From assembly GCF_000265465.1 (NCBI RefSeq), contig NC_018016.1, forward strand, positions 1,245,501 through 1,309,500: 64,000 nt of DNA, in the 5' to 3' direction. A program made the translations under genes and the position numbers. The notes under the pieces are model-generated. The model searched no databases and was not told the origin of the DNA. It saw nothing but the letters and a program-made list of their open reading frames with translations. The first letter of the stretch is position 1. Each line of letters opens with the position of its first letter. This document shows, piece by piece, positions 16,782 through 25,809 of this stretch. This DNA is from Ornithobacterium rhinotracheale DSM 15997 (lineage in GTDB: Bacteria > Bacteroidota > Bacteroidia > Flavobacteriales > Weeksellaceae).

Positions 16782-17351
16782 CTAAATCTTGCTCAAGAAA
16801 TCGTATCCTAGCTTTAGTCCTATATTCGGAACGGGGGCGAAGTTTTCAAAATTTTCAGTAGCGAAACCTAGCCCTAATCTAAATTCAAAATTTACATTTC
16901 TAGATAAATTTCTTCTCATGCCAAAATTGGGAACAATCGACACAACTGAATATGTGGTGGTGTTTACATCGCTTCCCATGATGAGTGATTTAGGGAAATA
17001 ATTGAAAGATAGCGAAAAATAATCAGCTGCATTATTTCTAGTATTTCTACCTTCACTTGCGCGTTTATTGGCATTGAAGTAGTATCGAGGCTCTGCGCTT
17101 ATGCTAGGTAAGACGCTGTGATAAAGTGAACCATCAATGCCATAACTCACCCCAAAGATATACAGGAAATTTACGCCAGATCGTATAGTTGTTTGGTTAG
17201 CAATACGCCCTTCGTAATACGCATTGCCTCCCAAGAAACCCACTTGAGCACCTAATAAATGCTTGCTCAATACCGATGATTGGGTAGATGTTTGAGCTTG
17301 CGCAAGTGTGGCGATGAGCAAAAGTAGCCCAAAATATAGATTTTTACTCAT
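16782..17351 (-). CDS. Outer membrane beta-barrel protein
   Basis: The product has a signal peptide (MSKNLYFGLLLLIATLAQAQ) followed by alternating hydrophobic and polar strands with many glycines and aromatics, ending with the classic phenylalanine-containing C-terminal strand (LGYDFLSKI). This is the pattern of a small beta-barrel of about 190 residues. The start at 17351 gives a clean signal peptide and overlaps the end of the marR-like gene by 8 bases (ATGAGTAA); an ATG at 17363 is also in frame. Tight coupling to a MarR regulator suggests joint control. Function is unknown. Confidence 0.75.
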   Translation of the reverse strand: MSKNLYFGLLLLIATLAQAQTSTQSSVLSKHLLGAQVGFLGGNAYYEGRIANQTTIRSGVNFLYIFGVSYGIDGSLYHSVLPSISAEPRYYFNANKRASEGRNTRNNAADYFSLSFNYFPKSLIMGSDVNTTTYSVVSIVPNFGMRRNLSRNVNFEFRLGLGFATENFENFAPVPNIGLKLGYDFLSKI

Positions 17352-17820
17352 CAGTTTCCTCATTTTCGCTTTCTTTCAAAGATGCTAAAAAGTGCTGATG
17401 AAGTTCTATAAACACCTTTTTAAATATTTTAGCCTCTTCTAGGTCAATCGAAGCAAGTGCGTCTTCCACCGTGGCGCGCACCTCGTCCATCACCTTTTTT
17501 TCTAGCAAAATACCTTTGTTGGTGAGGTAGATTAAATTCGATCTTCTATCAAAAGGATCGGTGCGGCGTTCCACAATCTTTGCTTTTTCCAAGTGGTGAA
17601 TTAAGCGGGTGATGCCAGGTTTGTCTCTAAAAGTTTCATCTGCCAAAAATTGTTGAGAGCAGCCCTCATTTTGCCATAAAATCACAAGCAGAGAAAATTG
17701 CTCTTTGGTAATAGTGATTTTCTTCTTTTTAAGCCTATCAAAAAGAAGTTTAAGCATTAAATTGGGTGTTCTAGTAATCAATAAGTTGTATAAATCTTCC
17801 TTTTCAATGAAATTTTCCAT
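17344..17820 (-). CDS. MarR-family transcriptional regulator
   Basis: A 158-residue winged helix-turn-helix protein. The recognition region is seen at ITKEQFSLLVILWQNEGCSQQFLADETF followed by the wing RRTDPFDRRSNLIYLTNKG, both typical of MarR. These proteins repress genes for efflux, stress or catabolism and release DNA on binding small ligands. It is the first gene of a pair with a beta-barrel protein that overlaps its stop. It is divergent from the AI-2E-type transporter gene (112 bases between starts). No clear operator palindrome was picked out. Confidence 0.9.
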   Translation of the reverse strand: MENFIEKEDLYNLLITRTPNLMLKLLFDRLKKKKITITKEQFSLLVILWQNEGCSQQFLADETFRDKPGITRLIHHLEKAKIVERRTDPFDRRSNLIYLTNKGILLEKKVMDEVRATVEDALASIDLEEAKIFKKVFIELHQHFLASLKESENEETDE

Positions 17821-17932
17821 ATATGGGGCTAAATTTTAAATAAGTAACTCCCACAAAAATAATTAAATTATTCAAAAATATAAGGATTAAGACTTGTAAA
17901 AATTCTATTTTTGCTGAAAAATTTTAAACGCT

Positions 17933-19126
17933 ATGGCAAAGTTTACAACTTTAAAGTTTTCACCGCAAAACTTTTTTTACATAATCAGCGGATTTATCCT
18001 AAGTTTTCTAGGGCTGTATCTTGGAAGGGGCTTTTTAATTCCGTTTTGTTTTTCGATTCTCATCGCCTTTATTTTGGTTCCCATTGTTCGTTTTTTTGAA
18101 CGCAAGGGGCTCGGCACGGTGCTAGCAATTTGTATAGCATTTTTAATTGTAATTCTTGTATTTGGTGGAGTTTCCTATTTTTTCTCATCGCAGATAGCGA
18201 GCATTGTTTCTGATTTTGAAAACTTTAAATCCGAAATTTCCCCTCTACTGGATAGCGTGATTAATATGTATAACGAAAACTTAACTTTCTTACCGCCTAT
18301 CAATGCAGAGGGCGTGGCAAAAAAGGTGCAAGCTTTTATCCAAAATTCAGGGGGCGATATTTTAGGGTCTACTTTGGTGCAAACAACCGCCTTTTTAGCC
18401 AATTCATTTTTAATCCCTGTGTATGTTTTTCTATTGCTCCTTTATAGAAGAGGATTGGTAAAAGGGATTTTGATGTTTTTTGGGCGAAATCAGCGCGAAG
18501 ATGTGCGCACCATAATTTATGAGGTGCAAAGTGTAGGCAAAGATTACATCGTGGGGCTTCTTACTGTAATGCTCATTTTGGCTATACTAAACTCAGCCTT
18601 TATGCTAATTATCGGGATCGATTACGCCATCATGTTTGGTTGCTTGGCAGCGTTGCTTATCGTGATTCCGTACATTGGTACATACATAGGCGGAGCTTTG
18701 CCCGTGCTGTATGCGCTTGTAACGATGGGGCCAACGAGTGCGCTGGCGATTTTAATCTGTTTTGTCATTATTCAAATGATCGATGGCAATTACCTTACGC
18801 CTAAAATCGTGGGGAGCAACACCAGTGTCAATGCCTTGGCAGCCTTCATTGCTTTGATCATAGGCGGAGCACTTTGGGGCATTGCAGGAATGATACTTTC
18901 TATCCCATTTACCGCAATGCTCAAGAAAATCTTTAAGCGAGTAAAAGGCTTGCAGCCACTTTCTTTGCTTTTGGGCGAGGAGCTATTTCAGAACGAAGAT
19001 TTAGAACTGAAGGATTTAGAAATAGAATACATCAGCGAAACGCCAAAACCAAGTTCGATTTTCTTGAGATTAAAGCGATTTTTCGTAGAAAAAGTAATGC
19101 CAAACGAGGAAGATGGTGATGCCTAA
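17933..19126 (+). CDS. AI-2E family transporter (PerM/YdiK-like)
   Basis: A 397-residue membrane protein with about seven transmembrane helices in the AI-2E (TqsA/PerM) arrangement: two to three N-terminal helices, a soluble insert (about residues 70-140), then a C-terminal bundle with GIDYAIMFGCLAALL, IPYIGTYIGGALPVL and the signature DGNYLTPKIVG. The name reflects one member tied to autoinducer-2 export; others are Na+/H+ antiporters, so substrate is open. It has a charged cytoplasmic tail. The stop codon lies 2 bases from that of rsmA on the other strand. Confidence 0.9.
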   Translation: MAKFTTLKFSPQNFFYIISGFILSFLGLYLGRGFLIPFCFSILIAFILVPIVRFFERKGLGTVLAICIAFLIVILVFGGVSYFFSSQIASIVSDFENFKSEISPLLDSVINMYNENLTFLPPINAEGVAKKVQAFIQNSGGDILGSTLVQTTAFLANSFLIPVYVFLLLLYRRGLVKGILMFFGRNQREDVRTIIYEVQSVGKDYIVGLLTVMLILAILNSAFMLIIGIDYAIMFGCLAALLIVIPYIGTYIGGALPVLYALVTMGPTSALAILICFVIIQMIDGNYLTPKIVGSNTSVNALAAFIALIIGGALWGIAGMILSIPFTAMLKKIFKRVKGLQPLSLLLGEELFQNEDLELKDLEIEYISETPKPSSIFLRLKRFFVEKVMPNEEDGDA

Positions 19127-19127
19127 A

Positions 19128-19907
19128 TCACTCTTTCTCTGCATATAAAATTTTGGCTAAATCGATAAAGTCCTCCACGCTCAATTGTTCTGCGCGGAGG
19201 TCTTTATATTTTAGTGTAGAAAGTAATTCATTTTGGTTTAAAGACTTTAGCGCATTGCTTAATTTTTTTCTTCTTTGGTTAAATCCAGTTTTTACTAAAT
19301 TTAGGAAGAATGCATACGGCACGCCCTCGATTTCCTCACGGAATCGAGTCAAGCGGATCACGCCAGATTTTACCTTTGGAGGAGGGGTAAATACATTTTC
19401 ATTTACCGTAAATAGATATTCCGCTTTGTAGTACGCTTGCATCAAAACCGAAAGAATACCATAGGTTTTGCTCCCGTGCGGTGCGGCAATACGCTCGGCA
19501 ACTTCTTTTTGAAACATGCCCACAACTTCGGGGATTTGTATTCTGTTGTCTAGGACTTTGAACATAATTTGAGTGGAAATATTGTAGGGGAAATTCCCAA
19601 TCACGGCGATTGGATTGGGGAAATGTTTGCCAAGATCCATTTTTAAAAAATCTTCCGAGAAAATCGGTAAATTTTGTTTGATGCCGTTATACTTTTCATT
19701 CAGATACTCAACAGATTCTGTGTCAATTTCCACCACCGAAACCGAACGCTGGTCTCTAAGCAAAAACTGGGTGAGCACGCCCATACCTGGTCCTATTTCT
19801 AGCACTTCGTGATAGCTTTCCCAAGAAAGTGCTTCCACGATTTTTTCTGCAATATTTAAATCATTTAAAAAATGTTGACCGAGGTGTTTTTTTGCTTTTA
19901 CATTCAT
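19128..19907 (-). CDS. rsmA: 16S rRNA dimethyladenosine transferase
   Basis: RsmA (KsgA) dimethylates two adjacent adenosines near the 3' end of 16S rRNA. The 259-residue length is standard. The SAM-binding motif is LEIGPGMGVLT and the catalytic motif is GNFPYNIS, both diagnostic; the N terminus KKHLGQHFL is also characteristic. A -7-like box (TACTTTTG, minus strand, 19922-19915) is immediately upstream. Loss of this methyltransferase confers kasugamycin resistance in other bacteria. Confidence 0.97.
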   Translation of the reverse strand: MNVKAKKHLGQHFLNDLNIAEKIVEALSWESYHEVLEIGPGMGVLTQFLLRDQRSVSVVEIDTESVEYLNEKYNGIKQNLPIFSEDFLKMDLGKHFPNPIAVIGNFPYNISTQIMFKVLDNRIQIPEVVGMFQKEVAERIAAPHGSKTYGILSVLMQAYYKAEYLFTVNENVFTPPPKVKSGVIRLTRFREEIEGVPYAFFLNLVKTGFNQRRKKLSNALKSLNQNELLSTLKYKDLRAEQLSVEDFIDLAKILYAEKE

Positions 19908-20043
19908 ATCGGTGCAAAAGTAAGCAAACTTTGTACAGTATGGAAAAAATATTTTGAAAAATATTTTGTTGTGTAAGTTATTGTTATTCAGGGGTTAGTT
20001 AGTTTTTTGTGATTTTAAATTGCATAAAATGGGTAAAAAATAT

Positions 20044-20073
20044 TTGGTGGGAATAAAATTGTTTGTATATTTG
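20044..20073 (+). promoter_or_regulatory. Promoter of the initiator tRNA gene
   Basis: TTG (20044-20046), 19-base spacer, TATATTTG (20066-20073), then 11 bases to the mature tRNA 5' end. This is one of the best promoter matches in the window. Confidence 0.75.
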
Positions 20074-20084
20074 CAGTCCAATAG

Positions 20085-20157
20085 CGCGGGATGGAGAAGT
20101 CGGTATCTCGTCGGGCTCATAACCCGAAGGTCGCTGGTTCGAGTCCAGCTCCCGCTA
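20085..20157 (+). tRNA. Initiator tRNA-fMet (CAT)
   Basis: A full cloverleaf can be folded: acceptor arm CGCGGGA with TCCCGCT, anticodon loop CTCATAA (anticodon CAT), and T arm GCTGG-TTCGAGT-CCAGC. Two marks of an initiator are present: the unpaired first base pair (C1 facing U72) and three consecutive G-C pairs (GGG/CCC) next to the anticodon loop. The 3' CCA is not encoded (CTA follows), so it is added after transcription. Confidence 0.95.
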
Positions 20158-20168
20158 CTAAGTTAAAG

Positions 20169-20198
20169 CTCGTTACTTTAGAAGTGACGAGTTTTTTT
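20169..20198 (+). terminator. Intrinsic terminator of the tRNA gene
   Basis: 10-bp stem CTCGTTACTT / AAGTGACGAG (one G-U pair) with a 3-base loop, followed by seven T residues. Confidence 0.85.
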
Positions 20199-20266
20199 AT
20201 GTCTTTGTACCAGCAGCTGTTCCAGTAAAATTGAGTTTTGAAAAAAAATTGTATCTTTAAACTCGT

Positions 20267-22249
20267 ATGAAATATCAGCCGTTTGCCTTTTGGTTGCTTT
20301 TTTTCTGTATTGGGATTGGTGTAGGCAATTTCTTTGATGTTCCGCCGAGTTGGGCTATATCGGGCGGAATTTTGTCTTTGCTATTGCTGGTTCTATTTCG
20401 TCGAGCAAATCGATATTTTGCCTATTTTTCTTTTTTATTTTGTGTTAGCTTGGGGCTTTTTCGGTATCAGCAAGTTAATGCGGATATAAAATCAGATTTT
20501 AAAGGTTTTTTGAAACCTACTGCCGAGGTGAAAATAGAAGAAAGTTTAAAACCCAGTGCAAAATATTATAAATACAAGGCTGAAATTCTGCAGATTCCAT
20601 CAGATTCTTTGGAGCTAACACATCAAAAGATTTTACTTTACACGCCCAAGGATCAAGGTGAAAAATATGAAAATCAGATTTTATGGCTTTACGGAAATTT
20701 GTCTAGTATTGCCATGCCGAAAAATCTTCATGTTTTTGATTATAAGAAATATATGCTTCGTCAGGGAGTGGGCTTGCAAATGTTTTGCGATACGATTTTG
20801 CAAACCAAAAATCCTTCAAAATTCGATTTTAAATATAAATTAAATGTCTTTAAATCTCAGTTTAAACAAAAATTAAAAGATTTAGGCTTTAGTCCCGCGA
20901 GCAGAATTTTTATCCAGTCTCTAGCATTGGGCGACAGAAACGATTTCGACGCCGATTTTAGGCGAAAATTATCTGCGGCGGGCATTTCGCATTTGTTTGC
21001 CATTTCAGGCTTGCATGTCGGCATTGTTTACGGCTTTTTGTTTGTGATTTTTTATCCCGTTTTGTTTTTGCCTCATGGGAGAAATTTGCGTATAATCCTT
21101 TCACTTTTAGTGATTTGGGCGTATGCGTATTTTGTGGGAGCCACGCCATCGGTAGTGCGTGCGGCTTTTATGCTCACAATTTTTGCGTTGAGTTTTATTT
21201 TCCAGCGACGGGGAAATTTCTATCATGTTTTGGCGTTTACGGCATTGGTTTTATTGTTTATTAATCCCAATTATTTGTACGATGTTGGATTTCAATTGAG
21301 TTATGCGGCGGTATTTTTTATCGTTTGGGCGACGAGGTTTTTCAAATCCTTTAGACCTGAAAGAGGGAAGTTTAAAATCGCTTTGTTCGATTTGGTACTT
21401 GTTACTTTGGCGGCTCAATTGGGTGTTTTGCCGATAAGTATCGCTTATTTTCATCAGTTTTCGTGGTTGTTTTTGATTGGGAATTTATTGTTTTTCCCAA
21501 TTTCTGCCGCGTTGGTCGGGTTTTGTTTTCTTATATTTTTTATGCTGAGTTTAGGCGTTATGCCCGATTTTTTAGTCCAAATTTCAAATTTTATTTTTGG
21601 TGGTTTCGATGAGGTTTTAAACTTAAGTGTAGAAAACAATACCTTTTTAATCCAAAATATTCATTGGAATTTTGGGCAAATGCTGGCTTGGTGGGCAATG
21701 ATTTTTGCGTTTGCTTATGCGTTGAAAAATAGAAGTTTGGCTAATTGTAATAAATTTTTAGCTTTAATTCTGGTCTTTTTAGCTTTTGGCTATTTTGATA
21801 TTTTTCGGGCAAGAAGTAAAAGTCAGTTCATTGTTTTTCATCAAGACCAAAAGAATTTGATGGCGTATCGGGAAGGGCAAAATTTATGGGTGTTTGGAGC
21901 AGATGATTTGGCTAAAGATTTTATCATTCAGCCATTTGCCACCGAGGAGGAAATTCGTAATATTCAATATTTTTCTTGGGAGGAAAATTTAACGATGAAT
22001 GATTTTCGGAAGTCGGATCGTTTGATTCAATTTGGGCAAAAGATTATTTTAATCAACCCTATGGGCGAGAAAATCCCTCAAAATGTGGATTTTCTTTATT
22101 TCACGCAATTGGATTCGGATTTAAATGCTAAAAAATTCAGCCAGAAATTGATTTTTGATGGAGCAAGTAAATTTTGGCAAGTCCATAAATTCAAAGCAGA
22201 GCAAAAGCATTTTACTGCCGATGACGGATTCTTTATTCTAAAAAAATAA
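20267..22249 (+). CDS. ComEC/Rec2-family DNA uptake channel protein
   Basis: A 660-residue polytopic membrane protein. It has an N-terminal membrane segment, a DUF4131-type soluble region (about residues 60-190), and a ComEC/Rec2 competence domain (about 215-500) with the diagnostic HLFAISGLHVGIV and LGDRNDF motifs and GATPSVVRAAFML. In competent bacteria this protein carries single-stranded DNA across the inner membrane. The C-terminal metallo-beta-lactamase-like domain found in longer ComEC is absent; only about 140 less-conserved residues follow, as in other Bacteroidota. A tRNA gene is upstream and a bidirectional terminator downstream. Confidence 0.9.
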   Translation: MKYQPFAFWLLFFCIGIGVGNFFDVPPSWAISGGILSLLLLVLFRRANRYFAYFSFLFCVSLGLFRYQQVNADIKSDFKGFLKPTAEVKIEESLKPSAKYYKYKAEILQIPSDSLELTHQKILLYTPKDQGEKYENQILWLYGNLSSIAMPKNLHVFDYKKYMLRQGVGLQMFCDTILQTKNPSKFDFKYKLNVFKSQFKQKLKDLGFSPASRIFIQSLALGDRNDFDADFRRKLSAAGISHLFAISGLHVGIVYGFLFVIFYPVLFLPHGRNLRIILSLLVIWAYAYFVGATPSVVRAAFMLTIFALSFIFQRRGNFYHVLAFTALVLLFINPNYLYDVGFQLSYAAVFFIVWATRFFKSFRPERGKFKIALFDLVLVTLAAQLGVLPISIAYFHQFSWLFLIGNLLFFPISAALVGFCFLIFFMLSLGVMPDFLVQISNFIFGGFDEVLNLSVENNTFLIQNIHWNFGQMLAWWAMIFAFAYALKNRSLANCNKFLALILVFLAFGYFDIFRARSKSQFIVFHQDQKNLMAYREGQNLWVFGADDLAKDFIIQPFATEEEIRNIQYFSWEENLTMNDFRKSDRLIQFGQKIILINPMGEKIPQNVDFLYFTQLDSDLNAKKFSQKLIFDGASKFWQVHKFKAEQKHFTADDGFFILKK

Positions 22250-22250
22250 A

Positions 22251-22285
22251 AAAGCGACCTTTTCAATTTTGAAAAAGTCGCCTTT
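22251..22285. terminator. Bidirectional terminator between comEC-like gene and fabI
   Basis: A hairpin with arms AAAGCGACCTTTTCAA and its near complement TTGAAAAAGTCGCCTTT (one bulge), with A/T tracts on both sides, separates convergent genes. Confidence 0.8.
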
Positions 22286-22307
22286 AAGTAATAAGTAATA
22301 TGAAAAA

Positions 22308-23117
22308 TTATTGTTTTAAGAATTTTTCTACGATGCCTTTAGAAATACCTGTGCGGCTAAATCCGCCGTCGTTGTAGATGTTTTGCATTGTGATTCTTCT
22401 GGTAAAGTCGCTAAACATCATTACACACACGCGAGCACAATCATCGGCAGTTGCGTTTCCGAGTGGAGAAAGCTCTTCGGCAACGCCTAAAAAGCCATCA
22501 AATCCCTTAACGCCAGAGCCCGCAGTTGTTGGGGTAGGAGATTGAGAAATGGTGTTTACACGCACTTTTTTCTCTTCGCCCCAGTGGTAGCCAAAGCTTC
22601 TTGCAATGCTTTCCAAATAGGCTTTGTTGTCTGCCATGTCGTTGTAATCTGGGAAAAATCTCTGTGCCGCAATATAAGATAGTGCCACGATACTTCCCCA
22701 TTCGTTCATGCAATCTTTTTCCCAAGCGGTTTTCATCACACGGTGAAAAGAAAGTGCAGAAATATCAAATCCTTTGTGGGTGTAGTCGTAGTTCATTTCG
22801 GTATAAGGAATGCCTTTGCGCACATTCACACTCATTCCGATTGAGTGCAAAATAAAATCAATTTTGCCGAATTTTTCAATCGCTTTGTCAAACAATGCAC
22901 TTAAATCGTCCATATTGGTTGCATCTGCTGGAACAACTTCGCTGCCAGTTTGCTCTGCCAATTGCTGGATTTTCCCAAAACGCATTGCCACAGGCGCGTT
23001 GCTCAAAATAAACTCTGCACCTTGCTCTTTACATTGCAAAGCTGTTTTCCAAGCGATAGAATTTTCGTCTAGCGCACCGAAAATAATTCCTTTTTTTCCG
23101 TCTAATATTCCACTCAT
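22308..23117 (-). CDS. fabI: Enoyl-[acyl-carrier-protein] reductase
   Basis: FabI reduces trans-2-enoyl-ACP with NAD(P)H, the last step of each fatty-acid elongation cycle. The 269-residue protein has the FabI-type nucleotide-binding start (KGIIFGALDENSIAW, in place of the usual G-x-x-x-x-x-S-I-A-x-G) and catalytic Tyr158/Lys165 in a Y-x6-K spacing, with Tyr148 ten residues before. SPTPTTAGSGVKGFD matches the substrate-loop region. It stands alone here, far from fabF-acpP at 49-51 kb. It would be a triclosan-type target, with some divergence at the cofactor motif. Confidence 0.94.
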   Translation of the reverse strand: MSGILDGKKGIIFGALDENSIAWKTALQCKEQGAEFILSNAPVAMRFGKIQQLAEQTGSEVVPADATNMDDLSALFDKAIEKFGKIDFILHSIGMSVNVRKGIPYTEMNYDYTHKGFDISALSFHRVMKTAWEKDCMNEWGSIVALSYIAAQRFFPDYNDMADNKAYLESIARSFGYHWGEEKKVRVNTISQSPTPTTAGSGVKGFDGFLGVAEELSPLGNATADDCARVCVMMFSDFTRRITMQNIYNDGGFSRTGISKGIVEKFLKQ

Positions 23118-23195
23118 AATTTGTGTTTTTTTATTGATTATTTTCTTACTTAAAAGATAAAAGTAAAAAAAATATTTGATTTAAATAATTTTAAA

Positions 23196-24221
23196 TTAAG
23201 CTTTATAGTTCACCACTGCTTGGATAAAGGCTTCGGCGTTTTCCACAGGCACATTTGGCAGAATGCCGTGCCCAAGATTGGCAATGTATTTATAGGTGCC
23301 AAAATCCTCTATCATTTCCTTTACCATCTCTTGAATTTTCTCTGGCGGAGAAAGCAAACGAGACGGGTCGAAGTTTCCTTGCAAAGTCTTTTTGTAGCCC
23401 GTTAATTCTCTAGCCATCTGTGGCGTGATTGTCCAGTCTACGCCCAGAGCCGAAGCGTTAGAAGTCGCCATTTTTTCTAGCGCAAACCAGCAACCTTTGG
23501 CAAAAACTACCACAGGAGCGATTTTGTAAAGTGCATTTACAATTTGCTCGATGTATTGATAAGAAAATTCTTGATAATCCTTTGGCGAAAGCATGCCTCC
23601 CCAGCTATCAAAAATCTGTAAAACATCGCAACCGTGTTTGGCTTTTTCTTCTAAATAAAGAATGGTAGAATCCGTGATTTTTTGCAATAGTTTATGTGCT
23701 AAGGTAGGCTCGGTAAAGGCAAAAGATTTGGCTTTGTCAAAGTTTTTAGAGCCTTGCCCTTGCACTGCATAGCAGAAGATTGTCCATGGTGAACCCGCAA
23801 AACCAATCAACGGAATTTCATCGTTGAGCTCTTTTTTAGTTAAATCAAGTGCATCAAAAACATACTGTAAATTCTCGTTTACATTGCCACTTGCCAGTTT
23901 TTCGATGTCGGCAGCCGAGCGCACAGGATTTTCGAGCCAAGGGCCTACGCCTGGTTTCATTTCAAAGTTTAAGCCCATCGCTTGCGGAATCACCAAAATA
24001 TCCGAGAAAATAATCGCGGCATCAATCGGGAATCTGCGATAGGGGTGAAGCGTGATTTCTGAAGCAAGCTCTGGCGTTTGGCAACGAGTAAAGAAATCGT
24101 ACTTATCTTTAAGTGCCATAAATTCAGGTAAGTATCTTCCAGCTTGTCGCATCATCCACACAGGTGGTCTTGAGACCTCTTCGCCACGCAAAGCCTTCAG
24201 CAATAAATCATTTTTGGGCAT
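23196..24221 (-). CDS. hemE: Uroporphyrinogen decarboxylase
   Basis: HemE removes four carboxyl groups from uroporphyrinogen III to make coproporphyrinogen III, on the route to protohaem. The 341-residue protein begins with the substrate-binding signature [17 protein letters not shown] and has the conserved [16 protein letters not shown] segment and an active-site Asp in [11 protein letters not shown]. It is the last gene of hemA-hemC-hemD-hemE and overlaps hemD by 14 bases, indicating coupled translation. Confidence 0.97.
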   Translation of the reverse strand: MPKNDLLLKALRGEEVSRPPVWMMRQAGRYLPEFMALKDKYDFFTRCQTPELASEITLHPYRRFPIDAAIIFSDILVIPQAMGLNFEMKPGVGPWLENPVRSAADIEKLASGNVNENLQYVFDALDLTKKELNDEIPLIGFAGSPWTIFCYAVQGQGSKNFDKAKSFAFTEPTLAHKLLQKITDSTILYLEEKAKHGCDVLQIFDSWGGMLSPKDYQEFSYQYIEQIVNALYKIAPVVVFAKGCWFALEKMATSNASALGVDWTITPQMARELTGYKKTLQGNFDPSRLLSPPEKIQEMVKEMIEDFGTYKYIANLGHGILPNVPVENAEAFIQAVVNYKA

Positions 24222-24873
24222 ATTGTAATGTATTTTTAATTAAATCTATTAAATCTTGTGTTTTAGGTGTTTTCGGAATGAAAATTTTGTTTTTAGTAAA
24301 ATTTTCAAGCGATTTTTGGGTGCTTTCACCTATTGCAAAAATAAAAGAATTATTCGGAATTTGATAGGTTTTAAAAAAAGATTTCACCCCAGACGGACTA
24401 AAGAATGCGTAGGCATCATAATCTGTATTTAATGTGGGCGAGATGCTTTTGGTTCGGTACACGGGCACTTCCGTGAGTAGTATTTTTGACGATTTCAGCG
24501 TATCGGGAATGGTGTCTAGCCGAATGTCGCTGCACAAAAAACAAAATCGTTTTTGGTTATATTTTTCTTGGATAATTTGCACTAAATCTTCGGCGTAGCC
24601 AGCGGTGGCAAGTACGGGATTATTTTTTCTGAGTAGGTTTCTCGATTTCTCGCCCACGCAGTAAAAATTCCCTTTAATTTGATTTTTTATTGCCCATTGG
24701 GCAGCCTTTAGGCTCGAAACGATAAAATCCGTTTCATTTTCAATTTTAGCCAAAATTTCTCGGTCAGGGAAATATTCGGTGCTGATGAAATCCATGGAAT
24801 CCACCTGCGCTTTGGGCAAAGCACTTTGATACACCTCTGGACTCAGTTTTTTAGTTAAAAGAATTTTCAGCAT
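24208..24873 (-). CDS. hemD: Uroporphyrinogen-III synthase
   Basis: HemD closes and isomerises hydroxymethylbilane to uroporphyrinogen III. Sequence conservation in this family is low; the 221-residue length, the [11 protein letters not shown] and [11 protein letters not shown] motifs, and the position between hemC and hemE make the call firm. It lies 12 bases after hemC and overlaps hemE by 14 bases. Confidence 0.93.
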   Translation of the reverse strand: MLKILLTKKLSPEVYQSALPKAQVDSMDFISTEYFPDREILAKIENETDFIVSSLKAAQWAIKNQIKGNFYCVGEKSRNLLRKNNPVLATAGYAEDLVQIIQEKYNQKRFCFLCSDIRLDTIPDTLKSSKILLTEVPVYRTKSISPTLNTDYDAYAFFSPSGVKSFFKTYQIPNNSFIFAIGESTQKSLENFTKNKIFIPKTPKTQDLIDLIKNTLQYAQK

Positions 24874-24885
24874 TTCCGAATTGGT

Positions 24886-25803
24886 TTAAGCACCAATTTG
24901 TTTTTTGATTTCTTGAATGATTCCGCCCGCTCCTTGGTCTAAACAGATTTGTGCCATTTCTTCGCCCAAAGTTTGTGCATCGCCCAGCGGACGCGTTTCG
25001 GAAATTTCAATTTTCTGTGTCCCGTCAAGGCTTAAAATTGCACCCGAAAAATGCACTTTTTCATTCTCGATATGCGCGTAGCCACCAATCGGAGCCGTGC
25101 AGCCTCCTTCCAGTTTTCTTAAAAAAGCACGCTCAATTTCACCCGCCGTTTGGGCTTGTGTATCGCTGATTTCGCTTAAATCTAAATCCTGTCTTGTTAC
25201 GATTCCCACAATGCCTTGAGAGGGAGCTGAAATCATATTTTCTATGAATTGGTATTCCAGATTATGCTTGGTTAAATTTTGTAGAATTTCGCTACGGTTT
25301 AGTCCCGCATAGGCAAAAATCGCCCCGTCCCAATCGTTGTCGAGCAGTTTTTGTAATCTTAATTGCACATTCCCACGCAGGTCTACCACCGTATCTTGCG
25401 GAAAACGATGGTGCCAGAAGGCTTTTCTGCGCAGGCTCCCCGTTGCGATGGTGCGTTTTTCTTTTTCTAAAATGTCCGAAGATTTAAACACCAAAATATC
25501 ACGATGATCGCCGCGTGGCAAGCACGCCGAAAGCTGGAGCCCTTGCGCCAATTGTGTAGGCACATCTTTTAAACTATGCACTGCCAAATCGATTTCGCCA
25601 TTTACAAGGGCAATGTCCAAAGTTTTGGTGAAAACCCCCGTAATTCCTAATTCGTAAATGGGTTGTTTCAATTTTAAATCGCCCTCAGAGGCTATGGGCA
25701 CGATCTCCACCGAATGCCCAAATTCTTCTAATCTTTTTTGCGCTTGGAGTGCTTGCCACATCGCGAGCGGACTTTTGCGCGTGCCTAATTTAAGTGTTGT
25801 CAT
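24886..25803 (-). CDS. hemC: Hydroxymethylbilane synthase (porphobilinogen deaminase)
   Basis: HemC joins four porphobilinogen units into hydroxymethylbilane. The 305-residue protein shows the family features: N-terminal LGTRKSPLAMWQA, VHSLKDVPT (with the catalytic Asp), ATGSLRRKA, LRGNVQLRLQKL, and the Cys that carries the dipyrromethane cofactor in GGCTAPIGGY (about residue 235). It is 6 bases after hemA and 12 before hemD. Confidence 0.97.
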   Translation of the reverse strand: MTTLKLGTRKSPLAMWQALQAQKRLEEFGHSVEIVPIASEGDLKLKQPIYELGITGVFTKTLDIALVNGEIDLAVHSLKDVPTQLAQGLQLSACLPRGDHRDILVFKSSDILEKEKRTIATGSLRRKAFWHHRFPQDTVVDLRGNVQLRLQKLLDNDWDGAIFAYAGLNRSEILQNLTKHNLEYQFIENMISAPSQGIVGIVTRQDLDLSEISDTQAQTAGEIERAFLRKLEGGCTAPIGGYAHIENEKVHFSGAILSLDGTQKIEISETRPLGDAQTLGEEMAQICLDQGAGGIIQEIKKQIGA

Positions 25804-25809
25804 AAGCGA